Positions 16,730-25,845 of a stretch of DNA of 64,000 bases are shown piece after piece. How positions within the stretch are numbered: the stretch's first letter is position 1; every line of letters begins with the position of its first letter. The translations under genes and the position numbers were made by a program. The notes under the pieces were generated by a model. It had not been told where the DNA came from and did not search any database. It saw nothing but the letters and a program-made list of their open reading frames with translations. Source of the DNA: Piscinibacter sp047602365 (lineage in GTDB: Bacteria > Pseudomonadota > Gammaproteobacteria > Burkholderiales > Burkholderiaceae_C); NCBI GenBank assembly GCA_047602365.1, contig JASGHM010000002.1, positions 1,674,001 to 1,738,000 of the forward strand, given 5' to 3'.

Positions 16730-19354
16730 ATGACCCAGTTCGCCAAGGAAACCCTGCCTGTCAGCCTCGAAGAGGAGATGCGCCGCTCCTACCTCGACTA
16801 CGCGATGAGCGTGATCGTGGGACGCGCCCTCCCCGACGCGCGCGACGGCCTGAAGCCGGTGCACCGCCGCGTGCTCTACGCGATGTCGGAGCTGAACAAC
16901 GACTGGAACCGCCCGTACAAGAAGAGTGCGCGCATCGTCGGCGACGTGATCGGCAAGTACCACCCGCACGGCGACCAGTCGGTCTACGACACCATCGTGC
17001 GCATGGCGCAGGACTTCTCGCTGCGCCACATGCTGGTCGACGGCCAGGGCAACTTCGGCTCGATCGACGGCGACAACGCCGCGGCGATGCGCTACACCGA
17101 GATCCGCCTGCACAAGATCGCCCACGAGATGCTGGCCGATCTGGAGAAGGAGACGGTCGACTTCGGCCCCAACTACGACGGTTCCGAGAAGGAACCGCTG
17201 GTGCTGCCGACGCGGCTGCCCAACCTGCTGGTCAACGGCTCGGGCGGCATCGCGGTGGGTATGGCCACCAACATCCCGCCGCACAACCTCAACGAGGTGG
17301 TCGACGCCTGCCACCACCTGCTGAAGAACCCGGGTGCCAGCATCGACGAGCTGATGGAGATCATCCCGGCGCCCGACTTCCCGACCGCCGGGATCATCTA
17401 CGGCCTGAACGGCGTGCGCGAGGGCTACCGCACCGGCCGCGGCAAGGTGGTGATGCGCGCCAAGTGCCACTTCGAGGACATCGACCGTGGCCAGCGCCAG
17501 GCGATCATCGTCGACGAGATTCCCTACCAGGTGAACAAGAAGAACCTGCTCGAGCGCATCGCCGAGCTGGTTCACGAGAAGAAGATCGAGGGCATCAGCC
17601 ACATCCAGGACGAGTCCGACAAGTCCGGCATGCGCGTGGTCATCGAGCTCAAGCGCGGCGAAGTGCCCGAGGTGGTGCTGAACAACCTGTACAAGCAGAC
17701 GCAGCTGCAGGACACGTTCGGCATGAACATGGTGGCGCTGATCGACAACCAGCCCAAGCTCTGCAACCTCAAGGACCTGATCGAGATCTTCCTCGAGCAC
17801 CGCCGCGAGGTGGTGACGCGGCGCACGGTGTTCGAGCTGCGCAAGGCGCGCGAGCGCGGCCACGTGCTGGAAGGCCTGGCGGTCGCGCTGGCCAACATCG
17901 ACGAGTTCATCGAGACGATCAAGAACTCACCGACGCCGCCGGTGGCCAAGACGGCGCTGATGAGCAAGAGCTGGGATTCGTCGATGGTGCGCGAGATGCT
18001 GTCGCGCGTCGAAGGCAACCGCGACGCCTACCGCCCCGAGGGCCTGCCGCGCCAGTACGGCCTGCAGGCCGACGGGCTGTACCGGCTGTCCGAGGACCAG
18101 GCCGGCGAGATCCTGCAGATGCGCCTGCAGCGCCTGACCGGCCTGGAGCAGGACAAGATCATCGGCGAGTACAAGGACGTGATGGCGCAGATCGCCGATC
18201 TGCTCGACATCCTCGCGCGCCCGGAGCGTGTGACGACGATCATCTCGGACGAGCTGACCGCGATCAAGCTGGAGTTCGGCCAGACCAAGATCGGTGCGCG
18301 CCGCAGCGTGATCGAGCACAACGCGCAGGACCTCGGCACCGAGGACCTGATCACGCCCACCGACATGGTGGTGACGCTCTCGCACACCGGCTACATCAAG
18401 AGCCAGCCGCTGGCCGAGTACCGCGCGCAGAAGCGCGGCGGCCGCGGCAAGCAGGCGACGGCGACCAAGGAAGACGACTGGATCGACCAGCTCTTCATCG
18501 CCAACACGCACGACTACATCCTCTGCTTCACGACGCGCGGCCGCGTCTACTGGCTGAAGGTGTGGGAGGTGCCGCAGGGCTCGCGCAACTCGCGCGGCAA
18601 GCCGATCGTCAACATGTTCCCGCTGCAGCCCGGCGAGAAGGTCAACGTGGTGCTGCCGCTGACCAACGGCTTCCGCAGCTTCCCGGCCGACCACTACATC
18701 TTCATGGCCACCGCGCAGGGCGTGGTCAAGAAGACCTCGCTGGACGAGTTCAGCAACCCGCGCAAGGCCGGCATCATCGCCGTCGACCTCGACGAGGGCG
18801 ACTTCCTGATCGGCGCGGCGCTGACCGACGGCAAGCACGACGTGATGCTGTTCAGCGACGGCGGCAAGGCGGTGCGCTTCGACGAGGACGACGTGCGCGC
18901 GATGGGCCGCGCCGCCCGCGGCGTGAAGGGCATGCAGCTGGAAGACGGGCAGAGCGTGATCGCGATGCTGGTCGCCGAGGACGAGACGCAGAGCGTGCTG
19001 ACGGCCACCGAGAACGGCTTCGGCAAGCGCACCTCGATCGTCGAGTACACCCGCCACGGCCGCGGCACCAAGGGCATGATCGCGATCCAGCAGAGCGAGC
19101 GCAACGGCAAGGTCGTCGCCGCCACGCTGGTGCGTGCCGACGACGAGATCATGCTGATCACCGACACCGGCGTGCTGGTGCGCACGCGTGTCTCCGAGAT
19201 CCGCGAACTCGGCCGCGCGACGCAGGGCGTCACGCTGATCGCGCTGGACGAAGGTGCCAAGCTGATCGGGCTGCAGCGCATCGTCGAGAACGACGCCAAC
19301 GACGCCGGCAACGACACCGCCGGCGACACACCGACCCACGGAGAGGAATCCTGA
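16730..19354 (+). CDS. gyrA: DNA gyrase subunit A
   Basis: Type IIA topoisomerase A subunit that, with GyrB, introduces negative supercoils. 874 residues, the normal size. The catalytic tyrosine is Y122 (AAAMRYTEIRL), numbered as in E. coli. The quinolone region reads HPHGDQSVYDTIVRMAQ, so the residue aligned with E. coli Ser83 is Gln and Asp87 is kept. The GyrA-box is QKRGGRGK at about residues 563-570, and six beta-pinwheel repeats fill the C-terminal domain up to the acidic tail. The ATG at 16730 is chosen because family N-termini start MTQFAKET; the longer open frame upstream lacks support. It overlaps the next gene by one base (TGATG). Confidence 0.98.
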   Translation: MTQFAKETLPVSLEEEMRRSYLDYAMSVIVGRALPDARDGLKPVHRRVLYAMSELNNDWNRPYKKSARIVGDVIGKYHPHGDQSVYDTIVRMAQDFSLRHMLVDGQGNFGSIDGDNAAAMRYTEIRLHKIAHEMLADLEKETVDFGPNYDGSEKEPLVLPTRLPNLLVNGSGGIAVGMATNIPPHNLNEVVDACHHLLKNPGASIDELMEIIPAPDFPTAGIIYGLNGVREGYRTGRGKVVMRAKCHFEDIDRGQRQAIIVDEIPYQVNKKNLLERIAELVHEKKIEGISHIQDESDKSGMRVVIELKRGEVPEVVLNNLYKQTQLQDTFGMNMVALIDNQPKLCNLKDLIEIFLEHRREVVTRRTVFELRKARERGHVLEGLAVALANIDEFIETIKNSPTPPVAKTALMSKSWDSSMVREMLSRVEGNRDAYRPEGLPRQYGLQADGLYRLSEDQAGEILQMRLQRLTGLEQDKIIGEYKDVMAQIADLLDILARPERVTTIISDELTAIKLEFGQTKIGARRSVIEHNAQDLGTEDLITPTDMVVTLSHTGYIKSQPLAEYRAQKRGGRGKQATATKEDDWIDQLFIANTHDYILCFTTRGRVYWLKVWEVPQGSRNSRGKPIVNMFPLQPGEKVNVVLPLTNGFRSFPADHYIFMATAQGVVKKTSLDEFSNPRKAGIIAVDLDEGDFLIGAALTDGKHDVMLFSDGGKAVRFDEDDVRAMGRAARGVKGMQLEDGQSVIAMLVAEDETQSVLTATENGFGKRTSIVEYTRHGRGTKGMIAIQQSERNGKVVAATLVRADDEIMLITDTGVLVRTRVSEIRELGRATQGVTLIALDEGAKLIGLQRIVENDANDAGNDTAGDTPTHGEES

Positions 19355-19932
19355 TGCGCGCACTGATCGTCCTGGCGCTGGTCACCGGCGCCACGCTGGC
19401 GCATGCCCAGTCGCCGAGCAAGAAGGAACTGGTCGCCAAGCTGCTGCAGCTGCAGCAGTCCAACATCGAAGGTCTGGCGCGCACCATCGTCGAACGCCCG
19501 GCCGTGCAGATGATGCAGGCGGCCGCAGCGACGCTGCAGGCGCAGGTGCCGCCGGCACGCCGCGAGGCGGCGGCCAAGACCATCGATACCGACATCCGCA
19601 AGTTCGTCGACGAGGCCACGCCGCTGCTCGCCGAGCGCGCGGTGAAGATCGCGCCGGCCAGCTACGGCGCGCAGATGGAGGAGAAGTTCAGCGAGGACGA
19701 GCTGAAGCAGCTGATCGCCTGGCTCGAATCGCCGGTCAACAAGAAGTTCCAGCAGCAGCTGCCCGAGCTGCAGAACGCCTTCACGCAGAAGCTGGTCGCC
19801 GAGGCCGGCCCGCTGCTCGACGGCAAGCTGTCGGCGCTGCAGCGCAAGGTGCAGGCGACGCTCGCGCCGCCGGCAGGAGACGCCGCCACGGCGCCGGCCG
19901 CCAAGCCGCCGGCGCGTGCCGCGTCGAAGTGA
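19354..19932 (+). CDS. DUF2059 domain exported protein
   Basis: A 192-residue protein of unknown function with an N-terminal signal peptide (cleavage probably after TLAHAQ, residue 19). The DUF2059 region spans about residues 90-145 (SYGAQMEEKFSEDELKQLIA, SPVNKKFQQQLPELQNAF). The mature part is mostly alpha-helical and ends in an Ala/Pro-rich tail with AASK. The start overlaps the gyrA stop, so it is translationally coupled to gyrase. This neighbour is common next to gyrA in Burkholderiales, but its role in the periplasm is not known. Confidence 0.85.
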   Translation: MRALIVLALVTGATLAHAQSPSKKELVAKLLQLQQSNIEGLARTIVERPAVQMMQAAAATLQAQVPPARREAAAKTIDTDIRKFVDEATPLLAERAVKIAPASYGAQMEEKFSEDELKQLIAWLESPVNKKFQQQLPELQNAFTQKLVAEAGPLLDGKLSALQRKVQATLAPPAGDAATAPAAKPPARAASK

Positions 19933-19979
19933 CGACTGCCGGAGACCCGGGCAAGTGATGCGACAATTTCTGTCACACC

Positions 19980-21086
19980 ATGGCTGACGCTTCTTCCGCG
20001 CCCCACCCCGATCTGTCTGCGCTGCGCACCCAGATCGACGGGCTCGACCGCGAGTTGCTCGCGCTGCTGAACCGGCGCGCGTCGCTGGCTTCGGCGGTCG
20101 GCGAGCTGAAGAAGAAGGAAGGCTCGGTCGTGTTCCGCCCCGAGCGCGAAGCGCAGGTGATCGACGGCCTGAAGAGCGTCAACCCCGGCCCGCTGAAGTC
20201 GGAAAGCGTGGCGCCGATCTGGCGCGAGATCATGTCGGCCTGCCGGGCGCTCGAGACGCCCACCCGCGTGGCCTACCTCGGCCCCGCCGGCACCTTCAGC
20301 GAGGAGGCGGCGCTGGGCTTCTTCGGTTCGTCGATCGTCAAGGTGCCCTGCGCCAACTTCGACGAGGTGCTGCACAACACGGTGGCCGGTTCGGCCGACT
20401 TCGGCGTCGTGCCGGTCGAGAACTCGACCGAAGGCGTGGTGACACGCTCGCTCGACCTGTTCCTGACCACGCCGCTGTTCATCATCGGCGAAACCAGCCT
20501 GCTGGTGCGCCACAACCTGCTGCGTCGCGAGAACTCGCTCGACGGCGTGACCGCGGTGTGCGCCCATCCGCAGGCGCTGGCGCAATGCCACGGCTGGCTG
20601 TCGCTGCACCTGGCCCACGCCGAGCGTCGCCCGGTGGCGAGCAACGCCGAAGGTGCGCGCCTGGCCGCTGCCGATGGCTCGATCGCGGCGATCGCCAGCG
20701 AGCGCGCCGGCAGCCAGTTCGGCCTGCACGTCGTCTCGCCGGCGATCCAGGACGAGGCGCACAACCGCACGCGCTTCGCGATCCTCGCCCACCCCGACCG
20801 CCATCCGCGGCCGTCGGCCTCGGGCCACGACTGCACCAGCCTGGTGGTCTCGGTGCCGAACCGGCCGGGCGCGGTGCACGACATGCTGACGCCGCTGAAG
20901 AAGCACGGCGTCTCGATGACCCGCATCGAATCCCGCCCGGCACGCTCCGGCCAGTGGGAGTACTACTTCTACATCGACCTGCAGGGCCATCCCGACCAGC
21001 CGCAGGTGGCGGCAGCGCTGCAGGAACTTCGTGCCGTCTGCGCGTTCTTCAAAGTCCTGGGGACCTACCCCATCGACGTTCACTGA
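19980..21086 (+). CDS. pheA: Bifunctional chorismate mutase/prephenate dehydratase
   Basis: P-protein of phenylalanine biosynthesis: chorismate to prephenate to phenylpyruvate. 368 residues. An AroQ-type chorismate mutase domain covers about residues 10-95 (LRTQIDGLDRELLALLNRRA), the prephenate dehydratase domain about 97-275 (VAYLGPAGTFSEEAALGFFG, GVVPVENSTEGVV with the catalytic Thr context, NRTRFAIL), and a C-terminal ACT domain from about 285 with the phenylalanine-binding ESRP motif (TRIESRPARSGQWEYYFYID). It heads the pheA-tyrA-aroA/cmk run. In many relatives serC precedes pheA; here only 47 bases separate it from the DUF2059 gene and no serC is present. Confidence 0.96.
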   Translation: MADASSAPHPDLSALRTQIDGLDRELLALLNRRASLASAVGELKKKEGSVVFRPEREAQVIDGLKSVNPGPLKSESVAPIWREIMSACRALETPTRVAYLGPAGTFSEEAALGFFGSSIVKVPCANFDEVLHNTVAGSADFGVVPVENSTEGVVTRSLDLFLTTPLFIIGETSLLVRHNLLRRENSLDGVTAVCAHPQALAQCHGWLSLHLAHAERRPVASNAEGARLAAADGSIAAIASERAGSQFGLHVVSPAIQDEAHNRTRFAILAHPDRHPRPSASGHDCTSLVVSVPNRPGAVHDMLTPLKKHGVSMTRIESRPARSGQWEYYFYIDLQGHPDQPQVAAALQELRAVCAFFKVLGTYPIDVH

Positions 21087-21092
21087 TTCCAG

Positions 21093-21971
21093 ATGTTCAA
21101 CCAGCTCGGCGTCATCGGTTGCGGTTTGATGGGCGGCTCGTTCGCCCTGGCGCTCAAGCGCGCCGGCCTCGTCAAGCGCGTGATCGGCTACAGCAAGTCG
21201 CCTTCGACGACCGAGAAGGCGCGGCAGCTGGGCGTCATCGACCAGGCGGCCGAGTCGGCGCTGCTCGCGGTGTCGGGCTCCGACGTGGTGCTCATCGCCG
21301 TGCCGGTGGCCGCCACCGAGGCGACCTTCAAGGCCATCCGCCACCTCGTCGAACCCGGCGTGCTGGTGATGGACGTCGGCTCGACCAAGCGCGACGTGGT
21401 CGACGCGGCGCGCCGCGTGCTGAAGGAGCGCATCCCGTCCTTCGTGCCGGCGCACCCGATCGCCGGCAAGGAAGTGGCCGGCATCGCCCACGCCGACGCC
21501 TCGCTGTACTCGGGCCGCCAGGTGATCCTGACGCCGCTGCCGCAGACCGCGCCCGAACTGGTGCAGAAGGCGACCGACTGCTGGGCCGCGATCGGCTCGC
21601 AGGTGCTGCGCATGACGCCGGAGAACCACGACGCCGCGTTCGCCGCCGTCAGCCACCTGCCGCACATGCTGGCCTTCGGCTACTTCAACTCGGTCGCCAA
21701 CCAGCCCGCCGGGCGCGACTTCCTGTCGCTGGCCGGCCCGGGCTTCCGCGACTTCACCCGCATCGCCGCCAGCGACCCCGCGGTGTGGCGCGACATCCTG
21801 ATGTCCAACCGCGAAGAGATCCTGAAGCAGTCGCAGCGCTTCCGCCATGCGCTCGACGCGATGGAGCACGTCATGAAGTCGGGCAACGCCGAGGCGCTCG
21901 AAGACCTGATCCGCAAGGCCTCCGAGGCGCGCGGCGGCTGGCAGATGGGTGCGGGCAAACCGAGCCGCTGA
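21093..21971 (+). CDS. tyrA: Prephenate (or arogenate) dehydrogenase
   Basis: NAD(P)-dependent oxidative decarboxylase of tyrosine biosynthesis, 292 residues. The Rossmann motif GVIGCGLMGGSFALALKRAG is at the N-terminus; later conserved stretches are VMDVGSTKRDVV, PAHPIAGKEVAG (with the catalytic His) and AVSHLPHMLAFGYFN. The ATG at 21093 is six bases after pheA, so the genes are in one operon. It is the short single-domain form without chorismate mutase or ACT domain. Cofactor and substrate preference (prephenate or arogenate) cannot be told from what is visible. Confidence 0.93.
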   Translation: MFNQLGVIGCGLMGGSFALALKRAGLVKRVIGYSKSPSTTEKARQLGVIDQAAESALLAVSGSDVVLIAVPVAATEATFKAIRHLVEPGVLVMDVGSTKRDVVDAARRVLKERIPSFVPAHPIAGKEVAGIAHADASLYSGRQVILTPLPQTAPELVQKATDCWAAIGSQVLRMTPENHDAAFAAVSHLPHMLAFGYFNSVANQPAGRDFLSLAGPGFRDFTRIAASDPAVWRDILMSNREEILKQSQRFRHALDAMEHVMKSGNAEALEDLIRKASEARGGWQMGAGKPSR

Positions 21972-21986
21972 CCCCCTGCCGAGCCG

Positions 21987-23978
21987 ATGTTCACCACCCG
22001 CTTCCTCGACCTGCCTCCTCTCGCCGGCGCCGCCGGCAGCGTCCGCCTGCCCGGCTCGAAGAGCATCTCCAACCGGGTGCTGCTGCTCGCCGGGCTGAGC
22101 GAGGGCACGACGGTCGTTCACGACCTGCTCGACTCCGACGACACCCAGGTGATGCTGGAGGCGCTGCGCCAGCTCGGCTGCGGCCTCGCGCGTGACGGCG
22201 CGGCATTGCGCGTGACCGGCCTGGGCGGGCGCTTGGCCACCCGCGAGGCGAAGCTCTTCCTCGGCAACGCCGGCACTGCGATGCGGCCGCTGACCGCGGC
22301 GCTGGCGCTGCTGGCGGCCACGCAGGGCGGCCGTTTCGAACTCTCCGGCGTGCCGCGCATGCACGAGCGGCCGATCGGCGACCTGGTCGATGCGCTGCGC
22401 CAGCTCGGCTGCCCGGTCGAGTACAGCGGCCGCGACGGCTACCCGCCGCTGCGGCTGGGCCCGGCCGGCACCGCGCTGGCCACCACTCGGCCGATCGCCG
22501 TGCGCGGCGACGTCTCCAGCCAGTTCCTCACCGCGCTGCTGCTGGCGCTGCCGCTGGTGGCGAACGATGCCGACATCGTCATCGAGGTGCAGGGCGAGCT
22601 GATCTCCAAGCCCTACGTCGAGATCACGCTGAACCTGCTGGCGCGCTTCGGCATCGTGGTGCGGCGCGACGGCTGGCAGCGCTTCACGATTCCCGCTGGC
22701 AGCGCCTACCGCTCGCCGGGCGCCATCCACGTCGAGGGCGATGCCTCGTCGGCGTCGTACTTCGTCGCGCTCGGCGCGATCGCGGCGACCGATGCGCCGG
22801 TGCGCATCGAGGGCGTGGGCACCGATTCGATCCAGGGCGACATCCGCTTCGTCGAGGCGGCGCAGGCGATGGGCGCGGCCGTCACCAGCGGCGCCGGCTT
22901 CATCGAGGTGAAGCGTGGTGCCTGGCCGCTGCAGGCGATCACACTGGACTGCAACCACATCCCCGACGCGGCGATGACGCTGGCGGTGATGGCGCTGTTC
23001 GCCACCGGCACGACGCGGCTGAGCAACATCGCCAGCTGGCGCGTCAAGGAAACCGACCGCATCGCCGCGATGACCGCCGAGCTGCGCAAGCTCGGTGCCG
23101 GCGTGGTCGAAGGCGAGGATTTCATCGAGGTGACGCCGGCGGTCCCGCTGCGCCCGGCGGCCATCCACACCTACGACGACCACCGCATCGCGATGTGCTT
23201 CTCGCTGGCCGCGTTCGGCGGCGTGCCGGTGCGCATCCTCGATCCCAAGTGTGTCGGCAAGACCTTCCCCGACTACTTCGAGACGCTGTTCGAACTGGTG
23301 CGCACGCCGGTCGGGGCGGTCCCGGTGCTCACCGTCGACGGGCCTACCGCCTCGGGCAAGGGCACGCTGGCCAGCGCCGTCGCGCGCGCGCTGGGCTACC
23401 ACTTCCTCGACTCCGGCGCCGTCTACCGTGCCACCGCGCTGACCGCGATGCGCGTCGGCGTGGCGGCCGACGACGAAGCCTCGCTGGCGCGCATCGCCGC
23501 CACGCTGCCGCTGCACTTCGCCGACGGCGACGCCCACCTCGGCGACGAGAACGTGGCCGACGCGCTGCGCGCCGAGGACGTCGGCGCGATGGCCTCGAAG
23601 GTCTCGGCCTGGCCGGCGGTGCGCGAGGCGCTGCGCCAGCTGCAGCTGTCGTTCCGCCGCGTACCGGGGCTGGTGGCCGACGGCCGCGACATGGGCACGG
23701 TGATCTTCCCCGGCGCCGATCTCAAGGTCTTCCTCACCGCCAGCGCCGCGACGCGTGCGGAAAGGCGCTACAAGCAGTTGATTTCAAAGGGAATTCCGGC
23801 TAACATCTCGACCCTTCGCGCCGACCTCGAGGCGCGCGACGCACGGGATCAGAACCGCAGCGTCTCGCCCTTGAAGCCTGCTGAAGACGCGCTGCTGCTG
23901 GACAACTCGGATCTCACCGTCGACGCCTCGATGGAGAAGGTCCTGGAAGCCTGGGAACAGCGCCGGCCGTTCCGCTGA
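21987..23978 (+). CDS. aroA-cmk: Fused EPSP synthase and cytidylate kinase
   Basis: One 663-residue frame contains two enzymes. Residues 1 to about 435 are 3-phosphoshikimate 1-carboxyvinyltransferase (AroA), the shikimate-pathway step that adds PEP to shikimate-3-phosphate: LPGSKSISNRVLLLAGLSEG, FLGNAGTAMRPLTAALALLA, DDHRIAMCFSLAAFGGVPV. From about 445 onward is CMP/dCMP kinase (Cmk): P-loop VDGPTASGKGTLASAVARAL, FLDSGAVYRATALTA, VADGRDMGTVIFPGADLKVF and RAERRYKQLISKG. The linker is only a few residues (VRTPVGAVP). aroA and cmk are usually adjacent genes; the fusion joins an amino acid enzyme to a nucleotide enzyme. Bifunctional entries of this kind are annotated in related genera, so I take the fusion as genuine. 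Confidence 0.94.
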   Translation: MFTTRFLDLPPLAGAAGSVRLPGSKSISNRVLLLAGLSEGTTVVHDLLDSDDTQVMLEALRQLGCGLARDGAALRVTGLGGRLATREAKLFLGNAGTAMRPLTAALALLAATQGGRFELSGVPRMHERPIGDLVDALRQLGCPVEYSGRDGYPPLRLGPAGTALATTRPIAVRGDVSSQFLTALLLALPLVANDADIVIEVQGELISKPYVEITLNLLARFGIVVRRDGWQRFTIPAGSAYRSPGAIHVEGDASSASYFVALGAIAATDAPVRIEGVGTDSIQGDIRFVEAAQAMGAAVTSGAGFIEVKRGAWPLQAITLDCNHIPDAAMTLAVMALFATGTTRLSNIASWRVKETDRIAAMTAELRKLGAGVVEGEDFIEVTPAVPLRPAAIHTYDDHRIAMCFSLAAFGGVPVRILDPKCVGKTFPDYFETLFELVRTPVGAVPVLTVDGPTASGKGTLASAVARALGYHFLDSGAVYRATALTAMRVGVAADDEASLARIAATLPLHFADGDAHLGDENVADALRAEDVGAMASKVSAWPAVREALRQLQLSFRRVPGLVADGRDMGTVIFPGADLKVFLTASAATRAERRYKQLISKGIPANISTLRADLEARDARDQNRSVSPLKPAEDALLLDNSDLTVDASMEKVLEAWEQRRPFR

Positions 23979-24011
23979 CCCGGGCGGCCGCGAAAGCGAG
24001 AGCAGGCCCGT

Positions 24012-24047
24012 CGCCTCCCCTCCAGTGCCGCAAGGCACGCCGAGGCG
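24012..24047 (+). promoter_or_regulatory. Structured rpsA leader (nested hairpin)
   Basis: Outer arms CGCCTC (24012-24017) and GAGGCG (24042-24047) enclose a perfect GTGCC-GCAA-GGCAC hairpin (24025-24038) with a GNRA tetraloop, 49 bases before the rpsA ATG. Leader hairpins mediate S1 autoregulation in gammaproteobacteria; the same role here is inferred. Confidence 0.4.
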
Positions 24048-24096
24048 CCGGTTCTTTCAACCCAACCCCGCAGCGGAAGCTGCACCGAGAAACTCC

Positions 24097-25812
24097 ATGT
24101 CCCAAACCCAACAAGCCACCAGCACCGGCGGCGAATCGTTTGCCGCCCTGTTCGAAGAATCGCTGAAGCGCTCCGAGATGCGCAGTGGCGAGGTCATCAC
24201 CGCCGAAGTGGTGCGTGTCGACTACAACTTCGTGGTGGTGAACGCCGGCCTCAAGTCCGAGGCCTACGTGCCCATCGAGGAATTCAAGAACGACCAGGGC
24301 GAGCTCGAAGTCCAGGTCGGCGATTTCGTGTCGGTGGCCATCGACGCGATCGAGAACGGCTACGGCGACACCATCCTGTCGCGCGACAAGGCCAAGCGCC
24401 TGGCCTCGTGGCTGTCGCTCGAGAAGGCCCTGGAGTCCGGCGAGTTCGTCGTCGGCACGGTCAACGGCAAGGTCAAGGGTGGCCTGACGGTGCTCGTCAA
24501 CGGCATCCGCGCCTTCCTGCCCGGCTCGCTGCTCGACACCCGCCCGGTCAAGGACATGACGCCCTTCGAGGGCAAGACCATGGAGTTCAAGGTCATCAAG
24601 CTCGACCGCAAGCGCAACAACGTCGTGTTGTCGCGCCGCGCCGTGGTCGAAGCCTCGATGGGCGAGGAACGCGCCAAGCTGCTGGAGACGCTGACCGAAG
24701 GCGCCATCGTCAACGGCGTGGTCAAGAACATCACCGAGTACGGTGCGTTCGTCGACCTCGGCGGCATCGACGGCCTGCTGCACATCACCGACATGGCCTG
24801 GCGCCGTGTGCGCCACCCGAGCGAAGTCGTTCAGGTCGGCCAGGAACTGCAGGCCAAGGTGCTCAAGTTCGACGCCGAGAAGAACCGCGTCTCGCTGGGC
24901 ATCAAGCAACTGGGCGACGACCCGTGGCACGGCGTGTCGCGCCGCTACCCGCAGGGCACCCGCCTGTTCGGCAAGGTCACGAACATCGCCGACTACGGCG
25001 CGTTCGTCGAGATCGAGCCGGGCATCGAGGGCCTGGTGCACGTCTCCGAGATGGACTGGACCAACAAGAACGTCGCCCCCAGCAAGATCGTCTCGCTGGG
25101 TGACGAGGTCGAGGTCATGGTGCTCGAGATCGACGAGGACAAGCGCCGCATCAGCCTGGGCATGAAGCAGTGCAAGGCCAACCCGTGGGAAGAGTTCGCC
25201 ACCACCGTGCAGCGTGGTGACAAGGTCAAGGGCCCGGTCAAGTCGATCACCGACTTCGGCGTGTTCGTCGGCCTGGCCGCCGGCATCGACGGCCTGGTGC
25301 ACCTGTCCGACCTGTCGTGGAACGAGCCCGGCGAAGCCGCGGTGCGCAACTACAAGAAGGGCCAGGAAGTCGAAGCGGTCGTGCTGGCCGTCGACGTCGA
25401 CCGCGAGCGCATCTCGCTGGGCATCAAGCAGCTCGACAGCGACCCGTTCACCAGCTACACCTCGGTCAACGACCGCGGCATGACGGTCAACGGCAAGGTC
25501 AAGTCGGTCGACGCGCGTGGCGCCGAGATCCAGCTGACCGACGACGTCACCGGCTACCTGCGTGCTTCGGAAATCTCGCGCGACCGCGTCGAAGACGCCC
25601 GCAACGTGCTGAAGGAAGGCGACGAAGTCACCACCCTGATCATCAACATCGACCGCAAGACGCGTTCGATCCAGCTGTCGATCAAGGCCAAGGACAACGC
25701 CGACCAGCAGGAAGCGATGCAGCGCCTGTCGGCCAGCAACGAGCGCGAGACCGCCGGCACCACCAGCCTGGGCGCCCTGCTGCGCGCCAAGCTGGACAAC
25801 AAGAGCGAGTAA
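24097..25812 (+). CDS. rpsA: 30S ribosomal protein S1
   Basis: mRNA-binding ribosomal protein needed to initiate on structured or weak ribosome sites. 571 residues with six S1 (OB-fold) repeats: two ribosome-binding repeats at the N-terminus and four RNA-binding repeats thereafter, recognisable by recurring units such as GAFVDLGGIDGLLHITDMAW, YGAFVEIEPGIEGLVHVSEM and FGVFVGLAAGIDGLVHLSDL. Each repeat is followed by the RISLGIKQ-type closing strand. The ATG at 24097 is chosen because MSQTQQA is the usual short N-terminal tail; the longer open frame from 24025 begins inside the leader hairpin. ihfB follows in the conserved order. Confidence 0.97.
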   Translation: MSQTQQATSTGGESFAALFEESLKRSEMRSGEVITAEVVRVDYNFVVVNAGLKSEAYVPIEEFKNDQGELEVQVGDFVSVAIDAIENGYGDTILSRDKAKRLASWLSLEKALESGEFVVGTVNGKVKGGLTVLVNGIRAFLPGSLLDTRPVKDMTPFEGKTMEFKVIKLDRKRNNVVLSRRAVVEASMGEERAKLLETLTEGAIVNGVVKNITEYGAFVDLGGIDGLLHITDMAWRRVRHPSEVVQVGQELQAKVLKFDAEKNRVSLGIKQLGDDPWHGVSRRYPQGTRLFGKVTNIADYGAFVEIEPGIEGLVHVSEMDWTNKNVAPSKIVSLGDEVEVMVLEIDEDKRRISLGMKQCKANPWEEFATTVQRGDKVKGPVKSITDFGVFVGLAAGIDGLVHLSDLSWNEPGEAAVRNYKKGQEVEAVVLAVDVDRERISLGIKQLDSDPFTSYTSVNDRGMTVNGKVKSVDARGAEIQLTDDVTGYLRASEISRDRVEDARNVLKEGDEVTTLIINIDRKTRSIQLSIKAKDNADQQEAMQRLSASNERETAGTTSLGALLRAKLDNKSE

Positions 25813-25845
25813 GCCCTCGTCACCACTGCCGAACCGCAACACGTC

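Noticed and set aside
19662..23537. A 1,291-residue open frame on the minus strand
   Set aside because: It lies antisense to pheA, tyrA and aroA-cmk, is composed mostly of Arg, Ala, Gly, His, Asp and Val, and has no domain; long antisense frames are expected in GC-rich DNA.
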